Below, in pieces: positions 50,390 to 62,589 of a DNA stretch of 64,000 bases (position 1 is its first letter; each line of letters begins with the position of its first letter). The notes below the pieces were generated by a model. That model was not told where the DNA came from. It did not search any database and saw nothing but the letters and a program-made list of their open reading frames with translations. The stretch is from Hydrogenophaga sp. (GTDB taxonomy: Bacteria; Pseudomonadota; Gammaproteobacteria; Burkholderiales; Burkholderiaceae_C). The DNA lies in NCBI RefSeq assembly GCF_014773545.1, contig NZ_SDDV01000001.1, positions 124,001 through 188,000 of the forward strand. The letters run 5' to 3'. Made by a program: the position numbers and the translations under genes.

Positions 50390-51811
50390 ATGGCTGAATT
50401 CAAAGAAATTTCTCCCGACGCACCCCTGAGCCATAAAACGCTCAACTGGATCGACAACCGCTTCCCCCTCTCCAAGCTCTTCAACGACCACATGGCGCAC
50501 TACTACGCGCCGAAGAATCTGAACTGGTGGTACGTTTTCGGCTCGCTGTCGCTGCTGGTGCTGGTGATCCAGATCGTTACCGGTATTTTCCTGACCATGC
50601 ACTACAAACCCGACGCGTCGCTCAACGCCGCCGGGGTGCCGGTGGCGTTTGCGTCGATCGAGTACATCATGCGCGACGTGCCCTGGGGCTGGCTGATCCG
50701 CTACATGCACTCTACCGGTGCCTCGGCTTTCTTCCTGGTGGTCTATCTGCACATGTTCCGGGGCTTGATCTACGGCTCTTACCGCAAGCCGCGCGAGTTG
50801 GTCTGGGTCTTTGGTTGCGCCATTTTCCTGGTCTTGATGGCAGAGGCCTTCATGGGCTATCTGCTGCCCTGGGGTCAGATGTCATACTGGGGCGCGCAGG
50901 TGATCGTCAACCTGTTTGCCACCATCCCCTTTATCGGTCCTGACTTGGCGCTGTTGATCCGGGGCGACTTCGTGGTTGGAGACGCCACGCTGAACCGCTT
51001 TTTTGCCCTGCATGTGATTGCCGTGCCACTGGTGTTGCTGGGGCTGGTGGTGGCGCACATCATCGCTTTGCACGAAGTGGGCTCCAACAACCCCGACGGC
51101 ATCGAAATCAAAGACCACAAGGACGCCAACGGCGTTCCACTGGACGGCATACCGTTTCATCCCTACTACACCGTGCACGACATCCTGGGTGTGGGGCTGT
51201 TCCTGATGGTGTTTTCGGCGCTGATTTTCTTTGCACCCGAATTTGGCGGCTTGTTCCTGGAGTACAACAACTTCATTCCGGCCAACCCGATGGTGACGCC
51301 GCTGCATATTGCCCCGGTCTGGTACTTCACGCCGTTTTACGCCATGCTGCGCGCCATTACCACGCAGATGATGTTCGTGCTGGTGGCCTGCGTGGTCCTT
51401 GGCGCTGTGCTGGGTGTGTTCAAAACCAAGCTGAGCCTGATGGGCAAGAGCACGGTGGTTGGCGCTTCGCTGTTGCTGGTGCTGTTGTTTCTGAGTATCG
51501 ATGCCAAGTTCTGGGGCGTGGTGGTGATGGGTGCGGCGGTGCTGATCCTGTTCTTCCTGCCCTGGCTCGATCACAGTCCGGTGCGGTCGATTCGCTACCG
51601 TCCCACCTGGAACAAGTGGCTCTACGCTGCTTTCGTGGTCAACTTCCTGGTGCTGGGCTACCTGGGCATCTTGCCGGTGACGCCGCTGTACGAGCGCATT
51701 TCTCAGTTCGGTACGCTGTTCTACTTTGGCTTCTTCCTGCTCATGCCGTGGTGGAGTCGTATCGGCGAATGCAAGCCGCTGCCGACCCGGGTCACCTTCA
51801 AGCCTCACTGA
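50390..51811 (+). CDS. petB: Ubiquinol-cytochrome c reductase cytochrome b
   Basis: A 473-residue membrane protein binding two b-type haems (RYMHSTGASAFFLVVYLHMFRGL and FALHVIAVPLVLLGLVVAHI). The quinone-site PEWY-equivalent region is APVWYFTPFYAMLRA. It is the core of the bc1 complex with petA and petC on either side. The length is longer than mitochondrial cytochrome b because of a C-terminal helix (~400-473). Confidence 0.96.
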   Translation: MAEFKEISPDAPLSHKTLNWIDNRFPLSKLFNDHMAHYYAPKNLNWWYVFGSLSLLVLVIQIVTGIFLTMHYKPDASLNAAGVPVAFASIEYIMRDVPWGWLIRYMHSTGASAFFLVVYLHMFRGLIYGSYRKPRELVWVFGCAIFLVLMAEAFMGYLLPWGQMSYWGAQVIVNLFATIPFIGPDLALLIRGDFVVGDATLNRFFALHVIAVPLVLLGLVVAHIIALHEVGSNNPDGIEIKDHKDANGVPLDGIPFHPYYTVHDILGVGLFLMVFSALIFFAPEFGGLFLEYNNFIPANPMVTPLHIAPVWYFTPFYAMLRAITTQMMFVLVACVVLGAVLGVFKTKLSLMGKSTVVGASLLLVLLFLSIDAKFWGVVVMGAAVLILFFLPWLDHSPVRSIRYRPTWNKWLYAAFVVNFLVLGYLGILPVTPLYERISQFGTLFYFGFFLLMPWWSRIGECKPLPTRVTFKPH

Positions 51812-51843
51812 AAACCAGCAGCCACAAGCGGAGTAACCGTCAA

Positions 51844-52602
51844 ATGAAAAGAATTCTTCTAAGCTTTGTGCTGGCGCTGGGCTTGTCGGGCGCGGTTCTG
51901 GCGGCCAAGCCGACCATTCCTATCGAGCGCGCACCCGACCGCTCGCACGACATGGCGGCGCTGCAAAACGGTGCCAAACTGTTCGTGAATTACTGTTTGA
52001 ACTGCCATTCGGCCTCGTTCATGCGCTTTAACCGCCTGCGCGACATCGGTTTGAACGACAAGCAGATTGCCGAGAATCTGACCTTCACGACCGACCGCAT
52101 TGGAGACACCATGGTCGTTGCCATGGACCCGCGCGAGGCCAGGGAGTGGTTTGGCGTCAACCCGCCTGATCTGACCCTGGTGGCGCGCTCGCGCGCGGCC
52201 ATTGGCGCGCATTCCGGCCCTGACTACCTCTACGCCTTGATGCGCAACTACTACCGCGACGACACCCGTCCGAGCGGCTGGAACAATCTGGTGTTCCCCA
52301 ATATCGGTATGCCCAATCCGTTTTGGGAGCTCGAAGGCGAGCGCCGTCCCTTGTTCGAGGCGGTGATGGTTGATGGCCGTGAAACCCAAGTACACAAAGG
52401 CTGGGAAGAGGTCAAACCCGGCACCATGAGCCGGGCCGAGTTCGACAGCAATATGGCCGATCTGGTGGCCTACATGACATGGATGGCTGAGCCGCGGCGC
52501 CACGAGCGCGAGCGTCTGGGTGTGGTGGTGCTGTTGTTCCTGTTGGTTTTCACCCTGGTGGCCTGGCGCCTGAATGCAGCCTACTGGAAGGACATCAAGT
52601 AA
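51844..52602 (+). CDS. petC: Cytochrome c1
   Basis: A 252-residue periplasmic haem protein anchored by a C-terminal helix (VVVLLFLLVFTLVAWRLNAAYW). It has a cleavable signal (MKRILLSFVLALGLSGAVLA), the c-type haem motif CLNCHS and an axial Met candidate near GMPNPFWELEG. GCGGAG lies 11 bases upstream of the ATG. It completes petABC and is followed by a strong hairpin. Confidence 0.95.
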   Translation: MKRILLSFVLALGLSGAVLAAKPTIPIERAPDRSHDMAALQNGAKLFVNYCLNCHSASFMRFNRLRDIGLNDKQIAENLTFTTDRIGDTMVVAMDPREAREWFGVNPPDLTLVARSRAAIGAHSGPDYLYALMRNYYRDDTRPSGWNNLVFPNIGMPNPFWELEGERRPLFEAVMVDGRETQVHKGWEEVKPGTMSRAEFDSNMADLVAYMTWMAEPRRHERERLGVVVLLFLLVFTLVAWRLNAAYWKDIK

Positions 52603-52621
52603 TTTCACTTGAGCCGGTCTG

Positions 52622-52652
52622 GAGCCCGCGGTCAAAGAATGACCGCGGGCTC
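52622..52652 (+). terminator. petABC terminator
   Basis: A perfect 13-bp stem GAGCCCGCGGTCA/TGACCGCGGGCTC with an AAGAA loop, 20 bases after the petC stop, followed by GCTCGTTTTG. Confidence 0.85.
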
Positions 52653-52729
52653 GCTCGTTTTGAACAGCCCTGCCGTCGTTCTCTGTCGCCCACTTTGCAG
52701 CGCTGCTTTTCTACAAGGATAATCCTCTC

Positions 52730-53341
52730 ATGATGGTTTTGTATTCGGGCACCACCTGTCCGTATTCCCACCGCTGCCGTTTCGTGCTGTTTGAAAAAGG
52801 CATGGATTTTGAAATCCGCGACGTGGATTTGTACAACAAGCCGGAAGACATCAGCGTGATGAACCCCTACGGCCAGGTGCCGATTCTGGTCGAGCGCGAT
52901 CTGATTCTGTATGAGTCGAGCATCATCAACGAATACATTGATGAACGCTTTCCGCACCCGCAACTGATGCCGGGTGATCCGGTCGATCGGGCGCGGGTGC
53001 GTCTGTTCCTGCTCAACTTCGAGAAAGAGCTGTTCGCCCATGTGGCCACGCTGGAGTCGCGCAGCAGCAAAGGCAACGAGAAAACCCAGGAAAAGGCGCG
53101 TTCGCACATCCGCGACCGCCTGACGCAGTTGGCGCCGGTGTTTCTGAAAAACAAGTTCATGCTCGGCGAGAGTTTTTCCATGCTCGACGTGGCGATCGCC
53201 CCCCTGCTGTGGCGGCTCGATTTTTACGGCATCGAGTTGAGCAAAAATGCCGCCCCCCTGCTGAAGTACGCCGAACGCATTTTTTCGCGACCGGCCTATA
53301 TCGAGGCGCTCACGCCGTCTGAAAAAGTCATGCGCAAATAA
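52730..53341 (+). CDS. sspA: Stringent starvation protein A (GST fold)
   Basis: A 203-residue glutathione-S-transferase-fold protein that binds RNA polymerase in enteric bacteria. The N-terminal thioredoxin-like half (LYSGTTCPYSHRCRFVLFEKGMDFEI, NPYGQVPILVERDLILYESSIINEYI) and helical C-half are typical. The next ATG is 3 bases inside (52733). Followed by sspB, the usual pair; the petABC-sspAB order is conserved in betaproteobacteria. Confidence 0.92.
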   Translation: MMVLYSGTTCPYSHRCRFVLFEKGMDFEIRDVDLYNKPEDISVMNPYGQVPILVERDLILYESSIINEYIDERFPHPQLMPGDPVDRARVRLFLLNFEKELFAHVATLESRSSKGNEKTQEKARSHIRDRLTQLAPVFLKNKFMLGESFSMLDVAIAPLLWRLDFYGIELSKNAAPLLKYAERIFSRPAYIEALTPSEKVMRK

Positions 53342-53365
53342 GCCGCTGCAGTCGACGCTCTCTCC

Positions 53366-53887
53366 ATGATCTCTTCCGAGCAAGAACTGCCGTCTACCCG
53401 GCCATACTTGATACGTGCCCTGCATGAGTGGTGCACCGATCTCGGTTACGCCCCGCACATCGTGGTGCAAGTCGATGGATTGGTTCGCGTGCCGCTGGAG
53501 TTCGTCAAGAACGGTGAAATCGTCCTCAACCTGAGTCTGCAGGCGAGCAACGCGTTGCGTCTGGGCAATGAATACATAGAATTCAAGGCCCGTTTCGGTG
53601 GTGTGGTGCGCGATATTCAGGTGCCGGTCAGTCACGTCACGGCAATCTACGCGCGCGAAAATGGCCAGGGCATGGCATTTCCTGCGCCACCCGCGCTGCC
53701 GGATCAAGCTGCTGCGGCGCCCGACAGCCGCTCGGCCGCTGCCAAAGCGCCAGCACCGCGCAATAGCTTGCGCGCCGTGCCGGCGCAGCCATCTGATGGC
53801 GAGTCGGTGGCGCCGGAGCCGCCCGATCCTCCACCGGGCTCGGCCGCAGGTGCCGGGACGCGGCCGGCGCTGAAAAGAGTCAAGTAA
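53366..53887 (+). CDS. sspB: ClpXP protease specificity-enhancing factor SspB
   Basis: A 173-residue adaptor. Residues ~10-105 form the SspB fold (TRPYLIRALHEWCTDLGYAPHIVVQVDG, GEIVLNLSLQASNALRLGNEYIEFKARFGG). The last ~70 residues are a proline/alanine-rich linker ending in basic residues, as in other SspB tails that dock onto ClpX. It tethers ssrA-tagged proteins to ClpXP. Confidence 0.92.
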   Translation: MISSEQELPSTRPYLIRALHEWCTDLGYAPHIVVQVDGLVRVPLEFVKNGEIVLNLSLQASNALRLGNEYIEFKARFGGVVRDIQVPVSHVTAIYARENGQGMAFPAPPALPDQAAAAPDSRSAAAKAPAPRNSLRAVPAQPSDGESVAPEPPDPPPGSAAGAGTRPALKRVK

Positions 53888-53905
53888 AATCAATCCCCAT
53901 TCACT

Positions 53906-53981
<76 letters not shown>

Positions 53982-54008
53982 AAAAATGCTGAGGTTGTTG
54001 TATCGGCT

Positions 54009-54320
54009 TCAAGGTTTGGGCAGCAGCACTTTGATTCGAATGTGCTGCACCGGCGAGCCGTCAGCGCGCAGCGCTGCTTGTAGGGTGGGCAGCAGATGGC
54101 GCAGTTTGGTGGACGCGCTGGCGCTGCCGACCAGCAAGCACCAGTCGCTGCCCAGCAGCGGGCCGGCTTGAACGGCCGGCCGCAGTGCCGCTGGAATCAG
54201 GTGTTGCACCAGCCGCAGCAGGCGCTGAGATTCCTGCACGCGCTGGCGCAAAGCCGCCAGTGCCGGCGCCGCTTCGCTGGCTTGCTCCAGGCTGAACGTT
54301 GAGCGTGGGGTGGTGTTCAT
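54009..54320 (-). CDS. DUF721/DciA-like protein
   Basis: A 103-residue protein with the DUF721 pattern: an N-terminal helix (ALAALRQRVQESQRLLRLVQHLIPAALRPAV) and a domain ending in WCLLVGSASASTKLRHLLPTLQAALRA plus IRIKVLLP. DciA (DUF721) recruits the replicative helicase in bacteria lacking DnaC. ATG 54320 is preferred to the longer frame because it begins the conserved helix. Position beside secA matches other betaproteobacteria. Confidence 0.75.
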   Translation of the reverse strand: MNTTPRSTFSLEQASEAAPALAALRQRVQESQRLLRLVQHLIPAALRPAVQAGPLLGSDWCLLVGSASASTKLRHLLPTLQAALRADGSPVQHIRIKVLLPKP

Positions 54321-54677
54321 GGGTGGACCGGGTGAGCGGGTGGCGCAAATAGGGAGAAAGACTCGAGCTTGCACATTATCCGAGATGGTTCATTCGGGTG
54401 GACAGCGTTGGTGGATGCCGCTGCGCAGCCGTTTTTTCCCGATGGAGCAGTTCATGGCGGTCGGCGCTGCGCAGCGCCTGCAGCCGTTGCGCCTGGGGGG
54501 TCGAACGCCGCCTGCCGAGCGCAAGCCGGTCTGGCCGACAGGTAAAATCCGCCCTGTGCCCGCGCGGCGCCGGTTGCCAGTCTGCGCCGGACTGCTGCGA
54601 CACGGTTTTGTCTGGGCTTCCTAACTTCAACAATGACTGTGCGCGGCCCGCAGGGCGGGCGCTGCAGGTTTGCATGT
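54321..54677. other. Intergenic region upstream of secA
   Basis: A 357-base gap between the divergently oriented DUF721 gene and secA. Several short frames exist but none has a plausible composition or ribosome-binding site. No SecM-like arrest peptide is seen. It should hold the secA promoter; TAAAAT at 54543-54548 is a possible -10 element but lacks a good -35. Confidence 0.5.
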
Positions 54678-57440
<2,763 letters not shown>

Positions 57441-57508
57441 GATTGCAAACTGCCCCATCGACAGGCTGCTGTCCTGGGGGGTTCGATTCGATTTTTCACG
57501 GAGATCAG

Positions 57509-58750
57509 ATGCCCGTTCAACTCAACACCCCATTGGCTGAAGAACTGCTGCCGGTTGCCGGTGTGCGCATTGGCGTGGCGCAGGCCGGCATTCGCAAGCC
57601 CAAGCGCAAAGACCTGACGGTGTTCCTGCTCGACGAGGGCAGCGTGGTTGGTGCGGTTTTCACGCAAAACCGCTTTGCAGCCGCACCGGTGCAGGTGTGC
57701 CGCGAGCACCTGGGTGCAGGCAGCGCGATTCGTGCTCTGGTCATCAATACCGGAAACGCCAACGCCGGTACCGGCGCGCCCGGCCTGGCCAGCGCGCGCC
57801 AGACCTGCACCGTGCTGGCGCGCGCACTCGGGCTGCGCCACGAGCAGGTGCTGCCTTTTTCCACCGGCGTGATTCTGGAGCCGCTGCCGCTGGAGCGCCT
57901 GCTGGCCGGTCTGCCGGCTGCGCTGGCCGACGCAGCAGCGGTGCCAAGCGGCGCCCACTGGCTCTCGGCGGCGCAGGGCATCATGACCACCGACACCGTG
58001 CCCAAGGCCGCCAGCCTGCGCTTTGAGCTGGGTGGGCGCTCGGTCTGCGCCAGCGGCATCGCCAAAGGCGCGGGCATGATTCGGCCCAACATGGCGACCA
58101 TGCTGGGCTTTGTGGCCACCGACGCCTGTGTCGCGCCGACTTTGATGGACGCGCTGGCGCGCCGGCTGGCCGACGCCTCTTTCAACCGCATCAGCATCGA
58201 CGGCGACACCAGCACCAACGACTCCTTGGTCGTCGTTGCCACCGGCCAAGCCGGCAATGCCTGCGTGAGCGACCTAGACAGCGCCGACGGCTTGGCCCTG
58301 CTGGCCGCGCTCACGCCGCTGGCGCGGCAACTGGCGCACGCCATCGTGCGCGACGGTGAGGGTGCGACCAAATTCATCACGGTGCAAGTCGAAGGCGGCC
58401 AGTGTGAGGCCGAATGTTTGCAGGTGGCATACGCGGTGGCGCATTCGCCGCTGGTGAAAACCGCCTTCTTCGCCAGCGACCCCAATCTGGGCCGCATCCT
58501 GGCCGCCGTCGGCTACGCCGGCGTGGCCGACCTCGACGCCAGTCGCGTCGAGCTGCACCTGGGCGACGTGCACGTGGTCACCCAAGGCGGCCGTCACCCG
58601 GCTTACCGCGAAGAAGACGGCCAGCGCGTCATGAAAGAAGCAGAAATTGTGGTGCGCATTGGTCTGGGCCGGGGCCAGGCCAGCCAGACCGTCTGGACCT
58701 GTGATCTCAGTCACGATTACGTCAGCATCAACGCCGATTACAGGTCATGA
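57509..58750 (+). CDS. argJ: Bifunctional glutamate N-acetyltransferase / acetylglutamate synthase
   Basis: A 413-residue enzyme of the cyclic arginine pathway. It self-cleaves before the catalytic Thr in [16 protein letters not shown]. Other conserved segments are [44 protein letters not shown] and the C-terminal [21 protein letters not shown] lies 5 bases upstream of the ATG. It overlaps the DUF815 gene by 4 bases (ATGA). Confidence 0.95.
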   Translation: MPVQLNTPLAEELLPVAGVRIGVAQAGIRKPKRKDLTVFLLDEGSVVGAVFTQNRFAAAPVQVCREHLGAGSAIRALVINTGNANAGTGAPGLASARQTCTVLARALGLRHEQVLPFSTGVILEPLPLERLLAGLPAALADAAAVPSGAHWLSAAQGIMTTDTVPKAASLRFELGGRSVCASGIAKGAGMIRPNMATMLGFVATDACVAPTLMDALARRLADASFNRISIDGDTSTNDSLVVVATGQAGNACVSDLDSADGLALLAALTPLARQLAHAIVRDGEGATKFITVQVEGGQCEAECLQVAYAVAHSPLVKTAFFASDPNLGRILAAVGYAGVADLDASRVELHLGDVHVVTQGGRHPAYREEDGQRVMKEAEIVVRIGLGRGQASQTVWTCDLSHDYVSINADYRS

Positions 58751-59622
58751 ATCTTCACTTCGAACGACTGCTCGAGCGCGCCGAACACCTGATGGCGCGC
58801 ATCGAGTCGGTGCTGCCGCAGCCGCTGGGCGCCCCCGACTGGTCGGCCTCGCTCGCCTACCGCTACCGCAAGCGCAGCAGCGGCCACGGCGTTCTCGAAC
58901 CGGTGCGTCATGTCGCCGCGACCCGTCTGGACGACTTGCGCGAGATTGACGCGCAGAAAGAAAAAATACTGCGCAACACCCGGCAATTCGTGCAAGGTCT
59001 GCCGGCCAACAACGTGCTGCTGACCGGCGCGCGTGGCACCGGCAAGTCTTCCCTGGTCAGGGGCTGTTTGCATGCTTTTTCCGCGCAGGGCTTGCGCCTG
59101 ATCGAAGTCGATAAAGCCGACCTGGTCGATCTGCCCGACATCGTCGATGTGGTGGCACAACGCCCGCAGCGCTTCATCGTGTTCTGCGACGACTTGAGTT
59201 TCGAGGAGGGTGAATCGGGCTACAAAGCGCTCAAGTCGATACTCGACGGCTCGATAGCGTCGGCGGGTGCCAACGTATTGATTTATGCCACCAGCAACCG
59301 GCGCCACCTGTTGCCAGAGTACATGAAAGACAACCTGGGCTGCAGCCACAGCGACGACGGCGAGTTGCACCCCGGCGAGGCGGTGGAGGAAAAAATTTCG
59401 CTCTCCGAGCGCTTTGGCCTGTGGGTCAGCTTCTACCCGTTCAGCCAGGACGAGTACCTGGGCATCGTCGCCGTCTGGCTGGCTTCGTTTGGCGTACCGG
59501 CCACGGCCATCGATGCGGCGCGGCCGCAGGCCTTGGTGTGGGCGCTCGAGCGCGGTTCGCGCAGTGGCCGGGTGGCGTACCAGTTCGCGCGCGATTACGC
59601 CGGCAGCCACGCCGCGGCATGA
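58747..59622 (+). CDS. DUF815 family AAA+ ATPase
   Basis: A 291-residue cytosolic ATP-binding protein. Walker [15 protein letters not shown], Walker [27 protein letters not shown] and sensor [13 protein letters not shown] are visible, typical of DUF815. The family is widespread beside argJ in betaproteobacteria but its job is not known. It overlaps argJ upstream and mutT downstream by 4 bases each. Confidence 0.85.
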   Translation: MNLHFERLLERAEHLMARIESVLPQPLGAPDWSASLAYRYRKRSSGHGVLEPVRHVAATRLDDLREIDAQKEKILRNTRQFVQGLPANNVLLTGARGTGKSSLVRGCLHAFSAQGLRLIEVDKADLVDLPDIVDVVAQRPQRFIVFCDDLSFEEGESGYKALKSILDGSIASAGANVLIYATSNRRHLLPEYMKDNLGCSHSDDGELHPGEAVEEKISLSERFGLWVSFYPFSQDEYLGIVAVWLASFGVPATAIDAARPQALVWALERGSRSGRVAYQFARDYAGSHAAA

Positions 59623-60092
59623 ACGAGCCGCTGTGGCGCGTTGACCCCGAGCGTGCGCGAGCTGGCAGCGCGCCGCGCACCGAAATGGCGGTGGCGGTCG
59701 GCGTGCTGCTGGCCTCCGGCGGGGAATTCCTGCTCACCAGCCGACCGCCAGGCAAGGTGTATGCGGGCTATTGGGAGTTTCCCGGTGGCAAGATCGAACG
59801 CGGTGAAACCGTCGAGCAGGCGCTGCGGCGTGAGCTGCAGGAAGAAATCGGTGTGACGCCGGGCGCAGTGCAGCCCTGCAAGAGCATCCTGGTCGACTAC
59901 CCGCACGCTCTGGTGCGCCTGCACATTTGCAAGGTCTTTCGCTGGAGCGGCGCGTTGCAGATGCTCGAAGGCCAGCAGTTTTGCTGGGAACGCCTGCCGC
60001 CGCGTTGCACCCCGCTGCTGCCCGGCAGCCTGCCGGTGCTGCAGTGGCTGGAGACTGAGCGCTGTCAGCGCGACCCGGGCAGCGTGTCCTGA
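59619..60092 (+). CDS. mutT: 8-oxo-dGTP diphosphatase (MutT/Nudix)
   Basis: A 157-residue Nudix hydrolase. The Nudix box runs from [18 protein letters not shown] to QEEIGV with the REUxEE core, and [16 protein letters not shown] precedes it as in MutT. It removes oxidised dGTP. Its 3' end overlaps the convergent yacG gene by 28 bases. The second, thiamine-synthase-like domain seen in some betaproteobacterial MutT proteins is absent. Confidence 0.9.
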   Translation: MNEPLWRVDPERARAGSAPRTEMAVAVGVLLASGGEFLLTSRPPGKVYAGYWEFPGGKIERGETVEQALRRELQEEIGVTPGAVQPCKSILVDYPHALVRLHICKVFRWSGALQMLEGQQFCWERLPPRCTPLLPGSLPVLQWLETERCQRDPGSVS

Positions 60093-60271
60093 TCTGGCTG
60101 CGCTGGCTCGGGCAGGCGGTAGTTTTCGCTGGCCCAGGCGCCCAGATCGATGCTTTTGCAGCGCTGGCTGCAAAACGGTCGGTAGGGGTTTGCGGCTGTG
60201 TACACGCTGGCGCCAGCGCAGCCGGGGCAGCGCACCGTTTTGTCGGCGGCGACCGATTCCTTGGAGTGCAT
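60065..60271 (-). CDS. yacG: DNA gyrase inhibitor YacG, zinc-binding
   Basis: A 68-residue zinc-ribbon protein: [32 protein letters not shown] (C-x2-C ... C-x3-C) followed by the acidic tail. YacG inhibits gyrase by binding GyrB in E. coli. It is the last gene of the minus-strand pilBCD-coaE-zapD-yacG group and overlaps mutT by 28 bases. Confidence 0.92.
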   Translation of the reverse strand: MHSKESVAADKTVRCPGCAGASVYTAANPYRPFCSQRCKSIDLGAWASENYRLPEPAQPDQDTLPGSR

Positions 60272-60280
60272 GCCGACTTC

Positions 60281-61036
60281 TCAGGCGCACAGCGCGAGTT
60301 CGAATGCAGCGTCTTGCGGCGCCAGCTGCAAGCGTTGTTCATCGCCTTGGCGCAGCAGCCGAACCGAGATCAGCAGCCGGTTGCCGCTGATCTCGGGAAT
60401 CAGATTCAGCGCCGGGTCGATGCGCAGCCGCAGCAATTGGTAGGTTCGGCCCTGGGGCAGGTTTTGTTGAAACTGCCCGCCGATGGCGATCACTTTTTGC
60501 GCCGAACCCGCTTCGCGCAGCAATTTCAACAACAGCGCAATCGCGTCGGCCAGCGGCGCCAGCGGCTCGACCCAGGTCTGCAAGTCGGCCTGGCGCAGGG
60601 CGGCGCTGCGGTGTTGCCAGTGGCAGTAGGCCGGCAGGTCGAAGGAGCAAGTGCCTGCCGGGATGCCGATGCGGCTGCGAATGCTCATGAGCCAGTCGTT
60701 TTCGGTGAGCGACTGACCTGTTTTTCCGCTGCGCTGGCTGAGCCGGGAAAAGCGCTCGTCCAGTTTGGCAATGACGGTGTCGAGTGCGGCTTCAGAAATG
60801 GCCGGATTGCCCCGGTAGCCGTTGAGCTGTTGCTTGTGCCGCTCGATTTCTTTCAGCACGTCGGATTTCATGTCGGAGCGCGAGGCCACGTCCATGATCT
60901 CGAAGATGGTCTGAAGGGCGAAATGGTGCTCCAGCGCCGGGCTGCGCGGCAGCAACTCGCTCAGGCGGCCAAACAGTTGTTCCAGCCGCAGGTAGGTGCG
61001 GATGCGCTCGTTGAAAGGGTATTCGTACAGGATCAC
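60281..61036 (-). CDS. zapD: Cell division protein ZapD
   Basis: A 251-residue protein (DUF1342). MILYEYPFNERIRTYLRLEQLF starts it, and FEIMDVASRSDMKSDVLKEIERHKQQL, PAGTCSFDLPAYCHWQH and the C-terminal beta-strand region follow the family. It bundles FtsZ filaments at the septum. It lies 9 bases upstream of yacG, consistent with cotranscription. Confidence 0.94.
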   Translation of the reverse strand: MILYEYPFNERIRTYLRLEQLFGRLSELLPRSPALEHHFALQTIFEIMDVASRSDMKSDVLKEIERHKQQLNGYRGNPAISEAALDTVIAKLDERFSRLSQRSGKTGQSLTENDWLMSIRSRIGIPAGTCSFDLPAYCHWQHRSAALRQADLQTWVEPLAPLADAIALLLKLLREAGSAQKVIAIGGQFQQNLPQGRTYQLLRLRIDPALNLIPEISGNRLLISVRLLRQGDEQRLQLAPQDAAFELALCA

Positions 61037-61120
61037 AGCAGCAAGGGTTTGCGTGGTCGTGCCGCACCGGCTATCGACACCGCAGCAGCAGCGCAGGAGC
61101 GCTTGAAGAACAATTTTGCA

Positions 61121-61738
61121 TCATAGCCCGAACTGCCGGGCCAATTCGGCCACCAAGGCCTGCAGCGGATCGATCTGGTCGTGCTCGTTGTATAGCACCA
61201 CGTCGGCCGCTGCCAGGCGTTGCGCGCGCGGGCACTGGCTCTTGATAGCCGCTTCGATGCTGGCTGGCGACCAGCCGCTGCGCGCATGCACGCGCCGACG
61301 CTGGGTCGGTACCGAACAGTCCAGCACCAGCACCCAGTCGAGCCGGGCGCGCCAGTGCGGCGACTCCACCAGCAGCGGCAGGTCAAAAACCAGGCAGCGC
61401 GCCGTGGCCGCAGCGGCCTGGCGTGCCATTTCGGCGTGTACCAGCGGATGAATGATGGCTTCGAGGCGCTGGCGCTCTTGTGGCTGGGCAAAAACGTGTT
61501 CGCGCATGCGCGGGCGCAAGAGCGAGCCGTCAGCGGCGGCAAAGTCAGCGCCAAAAGTTTGCACAATCGCTGCCATCGCGCTGCCGCCGCTTTGCGTGCA
61601 GGCCTGAGCGATCGCGTCAGCGTCGATCAGCGCTGCACCGTGCTGGCGCAGCAAGGCGGCCACCGTGCTCTTGCCGCTGCCGATGCCGCCGGTCAGGCCC
61701 AGGCGCAGCGGGGCGGGAGCGGGCAAGGCGGTGCTCAC
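61121..61738 (-). CDS. coaE: Dephospho-CoA kinase
   Basis: A 205-residue kinase for the last step of CoA synthesis. P-loop LTGGIGSGKSTVAALL, DADAIAQA, PLLVESPHW (near the substrate Asp) and LNEHDQIDPLQALV-type end are seen. The start is GTG at 61738, overlapping the pilD stop (GTGA); no ATG is suitably placed. It is the usual coaE position between pilD and zapD. Confidence 0.93.
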   Translation of the reverse strand: MSTALPAPAPLRLGLTGGIGSGKSTVAALLRQHGAALIDADAIAQACTQSGGSAMAAIVQTFGADFAAADGSLLRPRMREHVFAQPQERQRLEAIIHPLVHAEMARQAAAATARCLVFDLPLLVESPHWRARLDWVLVLDCSVPTQRRRVHARSGWSPASIEAAIKSQCPRAQRLAAADVVLYNEHDQIDPLQALVAELARQFGL

Positions 61739-62589
61739 AAGCCGATGGTGGCCAAAATGGCCGTCGGGCCGAAGATCATGGCGCACAGACCGGCCAGCGC
61801 CAAAAAAGGCCCAAAAGGCACGTAGCCGCCGGTGCGCAAGCGCCCCAGCAGTTTGATTCCTATGCCGACGACAGCACCAATCACCGATGCCATCAGGATG
61901 ACTGGAATCAGCGCCTGCCAACCCAGCCAGGCACCCAAAGCGGCAAATAGCTTGAAGTCGCCGTAGCCCATACCCTCCTTGCCGGTGAGCAGCTTGAAGG
62001 CCCAATACACCAGCCAGAGCGACAAATAAGCGGCCACCGCCCCCCACAGGGCGGCCGGCAGCGTGGTGTCGGTCAGCCCCAGTGCCGCCGCGCACAGGCC
62101 AGCCCAGAGCAAGGGCAGTGTGATGTCGTCGGGCAGCAAGGTGGTGTCCCAGTCGATCCAGGCCAACGCCAGCACGGCAGCAGAAAAACCGCTCCAGGCC
62201 AGCGCCTCCCAGCTCAGACCCCAGCGCCAGCCGCACCAGGCAAACAGCGCCGCGCACAACAGCTCGAGCGCCGGGTAGCGCAGGCCGATGGGTGCGGCAC
62301 ATTGCCGGCAGCGCCCGCGCAGGGCCAGAAAGCTCAACACCGGAATGTTTTCGAACCAGCGAATCAGGTGGCCGCAATGCACACAGCGCGAACGCGGGCG
62401 CAGCAGATTAAAGGGTTCGGCCTGAGTGGGCGCCAGCCGGTCAGTCTCGGCTTGCAACTCGGCGCACTCGGCGGCCCAGCGCAATTCGAGCATCTTGGGC
62501 AGGCGATGCACCACTACGTTCAGGAAGCTGCCCACCAACAGGCCGAACAGGCCGAACAGGGCGGCGGCAGCAAGTGGCAAGTCGGGCAT
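61735..62589 (-). CDS. pilD: Prepilin leader peptidase / N-methyltransferase PilD
   Basis: A 284-residue inner-membrane aspartyl protease processing type IV prepilins. Zinc-binding CVHCGHLIRWFENIPVLSFLALRGRCRQC in the methyltransferase part, IDWDTTLLPDDITLP and MGYGDFKLFAALGAWLGWQ (GxGD) with the catalytic aspartates. It starts at ATG 62589, overlapping the pilC stop. Confidence 0.95.
   Translation of the reverse strand: MPDLPLAAAALFGLFGLLVGSFLNVVVHRLPKMLELRWAAECAELQAETDRLAPTQAEPFNLLRPRSRCVHCGHLIRWFENIPVLSFLALRGRCRQCAAPIGLRYPALELLCAALFAWCGWRWGLSWEALAWSGFSAAVLALAWIDWDTTLLPDDITLPLLWAGLCAAALGLTDTTLPAALWGAVAAYLSLWLVYWAFKLLTGKEGMGYGDFKLFAALGAWLGWQALIPVILMASVIGAVVGIGIKLLGRLRTGGYVPFGPFLALAGLCAMIFGPTAILATIGL

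Noticed and set aside
54310-54624. A possible SecM-like leader peptide upstream of secA
   Set aside because: The 104-codon frame lacks a signal peptide and an arrest motif, and betaproteobacteria do not use SecM.
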